Counted from the stretch's first letter, positions 37,519-46,381 are shown. The stretch is DNA of 64,000 nt from DASTPP01 sp035762175 (GCA_035762175.1 DASTPP010000174.1:94258-158257), one strand, 5' to 3'. Made by a program: numbers and translations. Notes: generated by a model not told the origin, from the sequence alone.

Positions 37519-37968
37519 AGCCCGAGGTCGCGTTCGCGCTTAGCGCCAGCGGCGCCTTCTTTCTCGCCGCGCTCGCCACGGGCGTCTGGAAGTACAAGCA
37601 CATGCTGCTCGCCGCCTCGCACGCGGCCCCGGTGTACGTCGACGTCGCGCATAAGGCCGCCCTGCTCTACAGCTTCGCGTGCGTGCTCGTTGCGCACCTG
37701 CTCGAGGCGAGCGCCTTCTCGTCGGGCGTCAACCTCGTCGCGACGGGCGCGCTCGTCGCGTGCTTCGCGGGGGCAGTCGCCACCTACGTACGCCTGGGTT
37801 GGCGAAACAAGACGGACAACCAGTTCCGCGAGCGCACCTTCACAACGACCTGGGGCATGGCCCTGCTCATCGTCGGCGAGGTTGTCGGGTTCTTGGTCGT
37901 ATTCGCCGGGTTTCTCAGGGGCGCTTGGGCGTCCGTTCTACGGCCCTTACGCGCCCCGAGCCGCGTAG
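37515..37968 (+). CDS. Four-helix membrane protein, C terminus uncertain
   Basis: Starts at GTG 37515 (KPEVAFALSASGAFFLAALA), with further helices around AALLYSFACVLVAHLLEASA, GVNLVATGALVACFAGAVAT and TTWGMALLIVGEVVGFLVVF. About 135 residues look real, but this frame stays open to 38717 through the antisense methyltransferase gene. Shifting one base near 37925 gives a tidy ending, ALGRPFYGPYAPRAA, at 37968, so an indel is likely. Coupled to the hydrolase; family unknown. Confidence 0.55.
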
Positions 37969-38032
37969 GCGGACGCCACCTGGGGGCTCAAAGCCCCGGC
38001 GGGCCCCCGAGAGAGCGAACCGAAGCCACCCG

Positions 38033-38686
38033 TCAGGCGACGACGGCCCGCAGAAAGCGGAGCGTGCCCAGCGGCGTGTCGAGGGCGCGGGTCTCGGTAA
38101 CGTCGGAGAAGCCTGCGCCCTTGATGAGCGCCGGCAACTGCCCCCTCACATTCGCCTCGGTCGGCGCGAAACCGTCGAGCGCCCGGACGGCCAGGAACGA
38201 GGCCGCGAGCAGGGGCGAGCTCGGCGGCCCCCAGTCGACCACGTGCAGCCTCCCCCCGGGGCGCAGCGCCGCGCGCACGTTGGCGAGCGCCTCCCGCTTC
38301 TCGCTCGTGCCGAGGTGGTGGAAGAACAGCGTCGAGAGCGCCACGTCGAAGTGCCCGAGCTCTTCGAGCGATCCCAAGACCGAGCGCTCGACGAAGCGGG
38401 CCTCGACCCCCGAGGCCGCTGCCTTGCGCCGGGCCCGCGCGAGCATGGCCGGGTCGATGTCGATGCCGACCACCTCTGCCCCCGGTGCCGCCTGCTTGAT
38501 GAGCAACGCGAGCGTGCCCGTCCCGCAGGCCACTTCGAGCACGCGCTCTTTGGGGCGGACGCTTGCCTCATCGACCAAGAGGCGCTTGAAGGTCGACTCA
38601 CGCGTCGTCAGGCGCACGACCGAGTCGTACAAAGGGGTTAGGGCGCGGATGCCGAGCGCGGGCACGAAGCTGTGCGAGGTGGTCAT
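38033..38686 (-). CDS. Class I SAM-dependent methyltransferase
   Basis: 217 residues. SAM site VLEVACGTGTLALLIKQA, then VVGIDIDPAMLARARRKAAA and FDVALSTLFFHHLGTSEKRE, LRPGGRLHVVDWG, as in the UbiE-like group. Substrate unknown. ATG 38686 is preceded, 35 bp upstream, by the same 17-bp motif found at the SRPBCC and hydrolase genes, so the three are probably co-regulated. Confidence 0.88.
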   Translation of the reverse strand: MTTSHSFVPALGIRALTPLYDSVVRLTTRESTFKRLLVDEASVRPKERVLEVACGTGTLALLIKQAAPGAEVVGIDIDPAMLARARRKAAASGVEARFVERSVLGSLEELGHFDVALSTLFFHHLGTSEKREALANVRAALRPGGRLHVVDWGPPSSPLLAASFLAVRALDGFAPTEANVRGQLPALIKGAGFSDVTETRALDTPLGTLRFLRAVVA

Positions 38687-38720
38687 GACTGCCAAGGCTA
38701 GGCAGGCGGGGAGGTGAAGC

Positions 38721-38737
38721 CTTGAACGAACGCGCTA
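38721..38737 (-). promoter_or_regulatory. 17-bp shared upstream motif, methyltransferase copy
   Basis: TAGCGCGTTCGTTCAAG on the minus strand, 35 bp from the methyltransferase ATG. The spacing agrees with the SRPBCC copy (34 bp) to one base. Flanking bases differ, so the 17-mer itself is the conserved unit. Confidence 0.55.
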
Positions 38738-38742
38738 CGCTC

Positions 38743-38775
38743 GAGGCCCTTGGGGTGTTTAGGCCCAAGGGCCTC
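38743..38775. other. Strong 12-bp hairpin
   Basis: GAGGCCCTTGGG (38743-38754) pairs perfectly with CCCAAGGGCCTC (38764-38775) around a 9-nt loop, followed on the plus strand by TTCTC. It lies just upstream of the 17-bp motif in the gap 38687-38971 and could end transcripts arriving from the minus-strand gene at 38972. No long T-run. I see no gene in this gap. Confidence 0.4.
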
Positions 38776-38971
38776 TTCTCAGGCCTGCGTCGCCCATGAA
38801 GGGGCCCTCGCGCCCCGAACGCTCTCTTACTTCAGCGAAGGTCCCCGCAGGCCGACCCCTCGGCATTTCCGCTGCCGCTGGAACCGCGACCCCAGCATCA
38901 GCCCTCAAATGCGGCGGGGCATCGTGACGGCGCCCCCGGTGATGCCTCCCCACCCGGCATAGGGCAGCACC

Positions 38972-39277
38972 TCAGCCATCTTCGCTGCGAAGGTTGGTGA
39001 CCACCTCGTACGCCCGACGCGGGCCCTCGTCGAGATCTTCAGGGTCGAGAAAGGCCCCCTCTATGAGCGCCGTCGCGATGTCATCTTGTGAAAGAAAGCC
39101 ATGGCGGACCAGGAAGCGCAATGCCCCTTCGTAGGGCGCGGCAGCGTCATACTCATGCCAGACGTCGAACTCGTGGCGCTCACCCTCCCCGAGTATCTCG
39201 ACAAAGGGGCCGAGCACAGCGTCCCACCCGTAGTACGCAACCAAGCTCCGTGTCTGATGTTGCAGAGAAAATCGCAT
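38972..39277 (-). CDS. Hypothetical protein
   Basis: 101 residues, acidic and aromatic-rich (LVAYYGWDAVLGPFVEILGE, RHEFDVWHEYDAAAPYEGAL). No signal peptide and no recognised family. Codon use looks ordinary and the sequence is not low-complexity, so it is probably real. Confidence 0.6.
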   Translation of the reverse strand: MRFSLQHQTRSLVAYYGWDAVLGPFVEILGEGERHEFDVWHEYDAAAPYEGALRFLVRHGFLSQDDIATALIEGAFLDPEDLDEGPRRAYEVVTNLRSEDG

Positions 39278-39500
39278 GGAACCTCACGGGGTAGGTATGC
39301 GGGGGGCGCAGGTAGCTCCCCCACGCTCCTCAGCCAATCGGGTGCGCAGGCCTCACTGCTCTCTCCAGAACATTTTATCCGATCGCCGGTAGCTTCCCGA
39401 AGGCGCCACCGGCACCACGTCACGACACGCAAGCTGGCCCCTCCCTGAGCCGCCCACTCACGCGCTCGATGGCAACGCCCGCTGCCGCCAGGCTACGAGG

Positions 39501-40034
39501 TCATTGAGGGCAACAGAAGTAAACGTCGTTCATGCTGTTCCGTCTCGTGAAGAGGTGCTGGCAGCCGTCGGCGTAGGCGACGAGTTCGTCTTCGTCATAC
39601 GTCCCCCCCTCGTACGCCTTGCGATACGGCGGCAGCCCCTTGCCCGTGCAGTCCCCATCCGGGTCGAACCCGATCCACTTGGGCCGCACCTTGGCTCGGA
39701 GAGCGGCGACGCGCTTCTTCTGCGCCTCGGCCGCCGCAGCCGCGCGCTCGGCGGCCGCCTTCTCTTCCTCCACGCGCCTCTTCTCGGCGGCCGCCTCATC
39801 CTGCGCCTTCTTCGCCTGGTAGGCCGGCTTCATCTCCTCGAGCTTCGCTGCTGCCGCCCGACCAGCTTCGCTGGCCAGGTCGGCCCGCACTGCCTCGTTG
39901 CAAGCCCCCCACGCTCCATCGATGTCGGCACCGCGGTGAAGCTCAACGCAGCGTTCGTAGGCGGGGCGGGCCTTGTCACTGCAAGCGACCGCGGACGTGA
40001 GCACCAGCGCCAGAAGAAGGACTCGGGATGCCAC
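39501..40034 (-). CDS. Lipoprotein with Ala/Glu/Lys coiled coil
   Basis: 177 residues from GTG 40034. The signal VASRVLLLALVLTSAVAC gives lipidation at about C18; then an alpha-helical, highly charged coiled coil (AKKAQDEAAAEKRRVEEEKA and following) and a Cys-containing C terminus (DPDGDCTGKG, DGCQHLF, VYFCC). An upstream ATG at 40154 has a better ribosome site (GAGGA) but would put the lipobox near residue 58. Related-looking lipoproteins are common in myxobacteria; function unknown. Confidence 0.65.
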   Translation of the reverse strand: MASRVLLLALVLTSAVACSDKARPAYERCVELHRGADIDGAWGACNEAVRADLASEAGRAAAAKLEEMKPAYQAKKAQDEAAAEKRRVEEEKAAAERAAAAAEAQKKRVAALRAKVRPKWIGFDPDGDCTGKGLPPYRKAYEGGTYDEDELVAYADGCQHLFTRRNSMNDVYFCCPQ

Positions 40035-40180
40035 AGGTCGTTCTGACGCGACTGGCCCGGCCTGCCCCAGTCGGAGACCAACGCCATCGACCGAGAGAAG
40101 GGCTGCGCGAACTACGGCCACGGAGGGTAGTAGGAAGCAGATGGAGCGGAGCATGAGGGTCCTCGTCTGACGCAGATCAT

Positions 40181-40210
40181 ACACGATCGTGTGTCTTTTA
40201 TACACGATCG
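40181..40210. promoter_or_regulatory. Tandem palindromic operator
   Basis: A perfect 12-bp palindrome ACACGATCGTGT at 40181-40192 and a second ACACGATCG at 40202-40210, with starts 21 bp apart (two helical turns). The site lies between the divergent lipoprotein and XRE-regulator genes, the expected place for an autoregulatory operator of a small helix-turn-helix repressor. Confidence 0.6.
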
Positions 40211-40251
40211 AACATGGCGCCCCTTCGCGCCCCCGCAGACGGTGCCTCGCC

Positions 40252-40566
40252 GTGGCGTCGTTCGGGGCTGAAGTTCGTCGTCGGAGAAAAGCTGCGGGGC
40301 TGACCCTAGAAAAGCTCGCAGAGCAGTCCAACCTGAGCCCGCACTACCTGAGCGGCATAGAGAACGGTCGCCGCGACCCTTCGCTGTCGACCATCCTCGC
40401 CATCGCCCGCGGCCTTGGTGTGGCGCCTGGCGACCTCCTGGGCCGTACCGGCAAGCTCTCACCAGCCGGCCTGGAGGCCGGCCGTCTTTTTGACCAGGCG
40501 CCCGAAGGGGTGAAGGAAGGCATCCTCACGATCCTTCGAGCAATGCAGCGCCGGGAGAAGCCGTAG
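40252..40566 (+). CDS. XRE-family helix-turn-helix regulator
   Basis: 104 residues from GTG 40252. HTH_3 domain RRKAAGLTLEKLAEQSNLSP then YLSGIENGRRDPSLSTILAI, ending in a helical tail (EGVKEGILTILRAMQRREKP). Likely binds the ACACGATCG sites just upstream. It lies 420 bp before the nuclease-helicase operon; control of that operon is possible but not shown. Confidence 0.85.
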   Translation: MASFGAEVRRRRKAAGLTLEKLAEQSNLSPHYLSGIENGRRDPSLSTILAIARGLGVAPGDLLGRTGKLSPAGLEAGRLFDQAPEGVKEGILTILRAMQRREKP

Positions 40567-40983
40567 CCAGGCGGGCCCGCCCCCCCCCGTCCAGCTCGTC
40601 CGCACCACACGCCGGTGGCCACCGACGGCACGTCGGCGCCCCGAAACGCCAGGCCCTGCCTTGACCCAGGCCCTTCTCCCCGGCGGCATATTGCTAGAAA
40701 AATTAGCTTCCGTGAGCCGCAGCCGGGCGACTCCGGCTCAGGCGTGCGCCCCAAGGTGGCCCGGCCCGCAACGGCAGCCGTCTAGTCAAAGCATCGATAT
40801 CCGGCGATGCTCGCTCCATGCTGGCTGCTGAATTGCGCCCCAACGCTGGCCCCTACACTTCATGATGCAGCCCCAGAGCAAACGACAAGCGAGGCCTCGT
40901 GGGACCACCTACGCAATAGCGGCAAGGTCGAGTGCGCCACGCAGCTCAGGACAGCTGTCGACAGCTCGGTATAGCCTAGCCTG
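40567..40983. other. Gene-free stretch before the candidate defence operon
   Basis: 417 bp with no supported gene. It has a short GCTA...TAGC stem around GAAAAAT at about 40693, AT-richer than its surroundings, which could mark a promoter region for the downstream operon. Nothing else stands out. Confidence 0.3.
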
Positions 40984-41607
40984 GTGACGAACGGTCGAGT
41001 GCTGTGGTTTCGCTGCTTCGCCGACGTACCAGGGGTCGGCTACCCAGGCGACCCCCAACGGCGCTCGCGATTGCCCGAGCGAGACTTCGTCCCCGAACTA
41101 GACAGGCGCATCTCACGCAGGGAACGCGAGCCTTCGCTCCGGTGGCCGGCCTCCGACGACGAGTACCCCTCCGGGTCCCCCGTTTATCGCCTCGCCTCTG
41201 AACTTGACCCCGCCGAATCGAGCGCCCAAGTCCGCGAGCGCGTTCTTTCGGCGCTCGAGCTACCCGGCGAAGTCAAGGACTACCACTTCGCGCTGCAAGG
41301 GGCGGCAGAGCTGCTGTACAAGCGGCGGCGTCAGGAGCCCGAAAATCTTGCGTTCGTCGAATGGTTGGCCTGGTTCAACGTCCGGCTCGTCGAAGCGTAC
41401 CACGAGCTATTTCTCACCAGCCACCAAGGCCAGACCTACTACCTGCAAGTGTTTGCCCTTGGCTTCCTGCTGAAGCTGCACGAACGAGAAGGCTACTGGC
41501 ACGAGGCCCTGGCGCTCGCCGAGCGCTTTTCGCGGTTCCGCCCTCACTTCGACACGCCGACCGAGCTTCGCGCCCGGGTCGCGCAGCTTCGCGCAGAGCA
41601 TGGCTAG
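40984..41607 (+). CDS. Hypothetical protein, first gene of nuclease-helicase operon
   Basis: 207 residues from GTG 40984; the exact start is uncertain. The N-terminal 70 residues are polar and probably disordered. The rest is helical with TPR-like features (FALQGAAELLYKRRRQEPEN, YYLQVFALGFLLKLHEREGY, WHEALALAERFSRFRP). No family recognised. It overlaps the helicase gene by 8 bp, so the products are very likely used together, perhaps as an adaptor. Confidence 0.65.
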   Translation: MTNGRVLWFRCFADVPGVGYPGDPQRRSRLPERDFVPELDRRISRREREPSLRWPASDDEYPSGSPVYRLASELDPAESSAQVRERVLSALELPGEVKDYHFALQGAAELLYKRRRQEPENLAFVEWLAWFNVRLVEAYHELFLTSHQGQTYYLQVFALGFLLKLHEREGYWHEALALAERFSRFRPHFDTPTELRARVAQLRAEHG

Positions 41608-43669
41608 GGCCATCCTGACCCTTCGCGCAGATTCGTACCTCGAGTACGCCTTCCTTCGCTGGGTTCTTGCCGCCGCAGCGACCGACGATATCGCCCCCTA
41701 CGTTACGCCGCAGGCCGAGGTCGTTGTCGACGGGCACCGGTACCGGGTCGATTACGAGATTCGAGGCGAAGTCTACCGATTCGCGGTCGAACTGGACGGC
41801 TTCGAGCACCACGGCACACGTTCGGCGTTCACCCATGATCGCCTGCGCCAGAACGACGTGCACGCCTCTGGTCGACTCGTCATCCGCTTCTCCTACGACT
41901 CGATCCGACTCGAGACTGCCCGGTGCGTGGCACAACTGCAGGCACTACTGCGCCTCGACCCGACGCTCGAGCGCATTCTCGTCCCGAACCCCAAGGTCGA
42001 GCGTCCAGACATGGACCCGGACCCGCTCTTTGCGCTCTCTCTTCCACCCACGAGCCCGAAGAAGCACAGGCCCAGCTACTTCGATCGCGTGCGCTCGCAC
42101 TTGAATCTGAAGACGCTACGGGCGTGCCAACACGAAGCGTTCTCGGCACTCGCCAACTATTACCGAGCGGGCGGAGAGCGCGCCGCGTGCGTCATGTCCG
42201 TCGGGGCTGGCAAGACTGCGCTGGGCGTCGCCGCGTGCCTCGCCTTCACGCATCGCCGCGCCCTCATTGTAACCCCTGGCAACGTCATCCTGGGCACCTT
42301 TGGTCGTGCACTCGACCACGAGTCGCCGAGAAATGCCCTCAATGGGCTGCCGCGGGGCCCACTCATTCCCGGAAGCCCGCCGCCGAAGGTTCTCACCCTC
42401 TCGAGAGAGAAAGAAGAATCCGGGGTCCGCCCGATCAAGCTCGTCACTCGAGATGAGCTACTCGCAAGCGACGTCATCGTGACGAACTTTCACGCGCTGG
42501 GCGACGGCGGCGACCCCGACGATCTGCTCGGCAAGCTTCGACCTGATGACGTCGACCTCCTGGTGATCGACGAGGCTCACATCGCGGCGACCGATTCGTA
42601 CCAACGGGCGTTCGAGCACTTCCGCGGGGCCCGCGCGCTCCTGATGTCTGCCTGCTTCCAGCGCCTCGACGGCAAGCCCATCGAGGCCGACGTCGTCTAC
42701 CGCTACCGACTCATCGACTCCATCGCGGACGGCAACGCGAAGAACCTTCGCGTGCATCGCTTTGCCCCCGACGTCGCTCAGACCGTCTACGAGATGGTCT
42801 GGCCCGACGGCCGGCGCGAAGAGCTTCGGGGGCGCGACGCGATCCTCGGGCTATTGCACGACGAACGGAAGCTCGCCCATGTCACCGCGAAGTCGCACGA
42901 GCCCATCCGGCAGGTCATGCGAGCGGTTCGAGCCGCCCTCGATGAGCAAGCCAAGTTGCTCCGCCCCGTCAAACCACGGGTGCTGTTCTCCGCCCTCGGC
43001 GAGAGGCACGCCGAGCAGATCGCCGCGATCGCGACCGAGCACGGGATCCCGAGCGCATATGTGCACCATGCGATGACCACCTCGCGAATCAAGGCGCTCC
43101 GCGCGCGCTTCGAGGAAGAGTCGGGCGACCTTCAGGGGTTGGCCCAGCTGAAGATGCTTGGGCAAGGCTATGACTTCCCCGCCATCACCGTCGTCGTGCC
43201 GATGCGCCCCTACGGCAGCTTCGGCGAATTTTACCAGTTCGTCGGTCGAGGTATCCGCGTGCTGCACCACCCGGCCTTCGAGGGGCGGGTCAAACCATCG
43301 GACCAGTACCTCGACGTCATCTACCACGCCGAACTCGCCCTCGATGGGCACATCGAGACCATCTATCGCGAGAACGACATGGACCCGTCCGCCGTGCTCG
43401 GGCTCCCCTCCCCTTCCCCCCGGGCGGCGCCTCTCGAAGTGCCAGGGACGAGGGGGCACGACGTCGCCTCGCGACCAGAAGCGTTCGTGCTCTTCGAGCA
43501 AGGCGCGTTGCACCAAAGGGTCGTCCACGACCAAGCCAGGGTAGACCAGCGACGAGCGGAGCGCGAGCTCGAGGGGCTGGCGCAAAAGTACGCGGCCTAC
43601 GCGGCATCGTCGCCGAGCCCGGTCACCTTCGAGCAGTACGTCGAGCTGATGCGAGAGGACCATGGGTGA
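41600..43669 (+). CDS. DUF559-like nuclease fused to SF2 helicase
   Basis: 689 residues. The N-terminal domain (about 10-115) has the very-short-patch-repair/DUF559 pattern: D51 in VDYEI, E64-x-D66 in FAVELDGFEHH, then DRLRQNDVHASGRLVIRFSY. The SF2 helicase follows: Walker A VGAGKT (201-206), DEAH (324-327), SACFQRLDG (350-358) in place of the usual TATP-x-R-x-D-G, and QFVGRGIR (546-553). It probably unwinds or translocates on DNA and cuts it. The central motif III change is unusual. Overlaps both neighbours by 8 bp. Confidence 0.82.
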   Translation: MARAILTLRADSYLEYAFLRWVLAAAATDDIAPYVTPQAEVVVDGHRYRVDYEIRGEVYRFAVELDGFEHHGTRSAFTHDRLRQNDVHASGRLVIRFSYDSIRLETARCVAQLQALLRLDPTLERILVPNPKVERPDMDPDPLFALSLPPTSPKKHRPSYFDRVRSHLNLKTLRACQHEAFSALANYYRAGGERAACVMSVGAGKTALGVAACLAFTHRRALIVTPGNVILGTFGRALDHESPRNALNGLPRGPLIPGSPPPKVLTLSREKEESGVRPIKLVTRDELLASDVIVTNFHALGDGGDPDDLLGKLRPDDVDLLVIDEAHIAATDSYQRAFEHFRGARALLMSACFQRLDGKPIEADVVYRYRLIDSIADGNAKNLRVHRFAPDVAQTVYEMVWPDGRREELRGRDAILGLLHDERKLAHVTAKSHEPIRQVMRAVRAALDEQAKLLRPVKPRVLFSALGERHAEQIAAIATEHGIPSAYVHHAMTTSRIKALRARFEEESGDLQGLAQLKMLGQGYDFPAITVVVPMRPYGSFGEFYQFVGRGIRVLHHPAFEGRVKPSDQYLDVIYHAELALDGHIETIYRENDMDPSAVLGLPSPSPRAAPLEVPGTRGHDVASRPEAFVLFEQGALHQRVVHDQARVDQRRAERELEGLAQKYAAYAASSPSPVTFEQYVELMREDHG

Positions 43670-46148
43670 GCCGACCTTCGGAGAACGTGCCCTGAAATGC
43701 GCATCGCCCGACGCGCTCCTTGATCTGGAAGGGGCCGAGGGCCGAACAGAGTGTTTCGACGCAATCGACGTCGTCATGGCGGGGCTCGCGGTTCGCACAG
43801 CGCGGGGCGACAGGGTCCTTCGCATGAGCCGCACCAACCGCGGCGACCGGCTCGAGCTCATCGGCATTCCCGAATCCTTGCGGGCCACGCTCTACGAAGC
43901 GTTTCAACTCGAGTCACAACAGGCCCGTGGCGCGTGGTTCCTCCCCGAAACGGTGGACATCAAGGCGAACTTGGTCAGCTACGGCGCAGTCTTCCGCGAG
44001 TTCCCGCGGTACGCTCATACCCTCGCCGCCGAGGAGAGGGGCACGGTCGCGCTGGCCGGCAACCCCGACGCGATGGTGGTCTGGTCAGCCCTCGAGCCCC
44101 TCTTCGGCCTGCTCTGGCGGCCTATCATGTTCCGCGCGGAGAAATCGGGTCTGCTCACTCAGGAGGAGTTTCAGGCAGCCTGGGGCGAAACAACCGGCGC
44201 GCTGACGTCACTCGGTCTGTCGCTAGAGAACGAACTCGCCCCATTCGCGTGGGGGGGTGGTTGGGCGCGCTTCGGGGTCGAGCAACAGCTCGCGGCCAAG
44301 CGCGCCCTGCTCAACGCCATCGCCGAGCAGATGGACAAGAATGTCGTGCGGCGCTATCGGGCCGCCACGACGGTCAAGCTCGTCGCGCAGTATTATGCCA
44401 AGGCAAAGAAGGGGCGCGCAAAGCGGCGGCAGGTGATCACCAAAGAGTACGCGCGCCCCCTCGCCGCGTTCTTCGCCGGCGATTGGCTCGGCTTCGTCGG
44501 CTACCTCGGCGAGCAGCCTCACGACGAAGAGCGGGTGGTGACGGCGCTCCCTGAGACCAAGCTCATCGTGAGCGGCAAGAGCAAGGCCGCCGAGCTCGCG
44601 GAGAAGAAGGGCCTGCCCGTCGAAGAAGTCGAGCGCATCCTTGGCGCATATTGGGGCGGCACGGGGGCAGACTCGCCGGTCGTCGAGCGTACGAAGGTGC
44701 TCGCCGAACATTGGAAGGCATTCGACGTCATCCACGCGAGGCAGGCACCGGGCATGCCGCCCCTCTGGGGGCTCGTGCAGGAGGGCGGCTGGGGCATGTC
44801 GGAGTCGACGCATGACTCGCCCTACCAGCACGAGCTCTACCGAAGGTTGCTCGCCCCCGAACTCGTGGCAAGCATCGAACGACTATGGGCGACGACTGTC
44901 CTCCTGAAGTGGCCCGACCGCGTCGTTACGGAACCGTACCCGCACATCGCAATGGCAGAGGCCTTCGGCCCCGCGCTCAAATTTTGGCACGGGTGCGCGC
45001 TCACGGCGTGGTTCGTGTGCGAGGGGCCATATTCACGAACCGATATACCCGGGCTCGCGCACTACCTTCGCCGCGAGCTGGTTGCGCTCGAAGACATTGG
45101 TTGCCCCGTTCACTCGCAGCTGTTCGCAGACCTGAACGCCGTCCGCCTCGGCCCCGAGGAGACCATCTACTCGGAGCCCAGCCAGCACGAGTTTAGTTTC
45201 GGTCTCTCCTTCGAAGTCAAGGTCTCGCGAGGTTCTCGGCGCAGCGGCTTCGAGCTTCTCCGCGAGGTGGTCACGCGCCACCGCCGGTGGTGGGCCGAGC
45301 GGTACTTCGACGCGTACCTGCGAGCCATTTGGGAGGTCGAGCTGAAGGCCACCGGTCGGCAACTGCACCTGATGACGGAGGAGAAGGGCAAGCCGCCGAC
45401 GCTCAAGCAGTTCGCCAAGTACGTGGTCGCGCCGGCCCGCCATTGGTTCGGCGGCGACGTGAGCCTGGTTTACGCCGCGCTCGGCCAGAAATTCCCGGGC
45501 GACGGCGTCAAGCACGCTGCGCGAGTGCCTCGGGATCGGAACCACTTCGTGAACGCGGTCTTCGAGGCACTCGGCGGTTACCCCTTCGTCCGACGTACCA
45601 TGGTCGAGAGCGAGGACGAGGCGCAGCGGCAAGCCGAGCAGCAAAGCCGCCATTACGATCTTCGCCGGCTAGCTGCGGAGAGCCTGCCGTACCTGCAGCT
45701 CGAAGAAGTACTGGGCCGGTCGCCGACGCTCAAGGAGTTCGGGGCGAAGTTCGAGGAGCCGAGCAAGGCGCTGGCCGACGACGTTGACGCAGCGTGGCAG
45801 GTCTACTGCAAGGCGATCGAGCGAGCGCTTGAGGACTGCTCGGCAGCCGATCGCCGGAGCGCGCCTGCTTTACCGGGCGTCAGTTCCACTCTCGCCGTCG
45901 TAAGACGCCCCTCGATGCGGCGACGCCGAACGCCCTTCCTTGTGACCTCAGCTGCGTTCCAAGCTAGCTGCTTATTATTCACGACTCCGGCGAGCCTCGC
46001 AACGGCTCCTTCCCGAAAACCGCATGATTATCGTTGTAGCCTTTGCACTGCGGGGCGGAAGGGCAATTTAAGCCGACGAGCGACGATGGCCCGGCGGCAG
46101 GCTCGAGTGGCGAAATTCCAAAGGGGGTGCCTTTTCGGCCCCCCCTGA
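43662..46148 (+). CDS. Large hypothetical protein, third gene of nuclease-helicase operon
   Basis: 828 codons, overlapping the helicase end by 8 bp. Predicted mostly helical and Trp/Tyr-rich; no family recognised. Two related segments, KPPTLKQFAKY near residue 576 and SPTLKEFGAKF near 687, resemble small DNA-binding repeats. Believable protein stops around residue 730 (ALEDC, about 45840). The remaining 100 codons look like translated non-coding sequence, so the true stop may have been lost to an indel. Confidence 0.68.
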   Translation: MGEPTFGERALKCASPDALLDLEGAEGRTECFDAIDVVMAGLAVRTARGDRVLRMSRTNRGDRLELIGIPESLRATLYEAFQLESQQARGAWFLPETVDIKANLVSYGAVFREFPRYAHTLAAEERGTVALAGNPDAMVVWSALEPLFGLLWRPIMFRAEKSGLLTQEEFQAAWGETTGALTSLGLSLENELAPFAWGGGWARFGVEQQLAAKRALLNAIAEQMDKNVVRRYRAATTVKLVAQYYAKAKKGRAKRRQVITKEYARPLAAFFAGDWLGFVGYLGEQPHDEERVVTALPETKLIVSGKSKAAELAEKKGLPVEEVERILGAYWGGTGADSPVVERTKVLAEHWKAFDVIHARQAPGMPPLWGLVQEGGWGMSESTHDSPYQHELYRRLLAPELVASIERLWATTVLLKWPDRVVTEPYPHIAMAEAFGPALKFWHGCALTAWFVCEGPYSRTDIPGLAHYLRRELVALEDIGCPVHSQLFADLNAVRLGPEETIYSEPSQHEFSFGLSFEVKVSRGSRRSGFELLREVVTRHRRWWAERYFDAYLRAIWEVELKATGRQLHLMTEEKGKPPTLKQFAKYVVAPARHWFGGDVSLVYAALGQKFPGDGVKHAARVPRDRNHFVNAVFEALGGYPFVRRTMVESEDEAQRQAEQQSRHYDLRRLAAESLPYLQLEEVLGRSPTLKEFGAKFEEPSKALADDVDAAWQVYCKAIERALEDCSAADRRSAPALPGVSSTLAVVRRPSMRRRRTPFLVTSAAFQASCLLFTTPASLATAPSRKPHDYRCSLCTAGRKGNLSRRATMARRQARVAKFQRGCLFGPP
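46123..46145 (+). terminator. Possible terminator hairpin after the three-gene operon
   Basis: GGGGG-T-GCC, loop TTTTC, GGC-CCCCC forms an 8-bp stem with one bulge, at the end of the 828-codon frame. An AT-rich stretch follows about 40 bp later, but there is no immediate T-run, so termination is uncertain. The gap 46149-46381 is clearly AT-richer than the surroundings and contains no gene. Confidence 0.35.
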
Positions 46149-46381
46149 GCGGGTCAGGGCTTCCTCAAAATTAGCGTATGGTAAATTTTTCTGAACAATT
46201 CAAAAAAACCAAGGGGAGGCCCCTAACGGTACCTGTCAGAACCTTGGCGCACAGATTTTGGCCACAGTTCGGTTCGCTGCGTTAGAGGCAGAGCAGCACG
46301 GGCGCTACCTCGTCGGGTTTGCCTAGACGCCGGTGGCTCCGGCCGCAGAGAGCTACGCCGCCGCTGGTAACGCCCCCAACG

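Noticed and set aside
36531..38717. A 728-codon frame joining hydrolase shadow, membrane protein and antisense methyltransferase
   Set aside because: Only the 37515-37925 part reads as protein; the rest is out of frame or antisense to genes with clear motifs.
46123..46145. A confident rho-independent terminator
   Set aside because: The stem is good but there is no adjacent T-run; kept only as a possible terminator.
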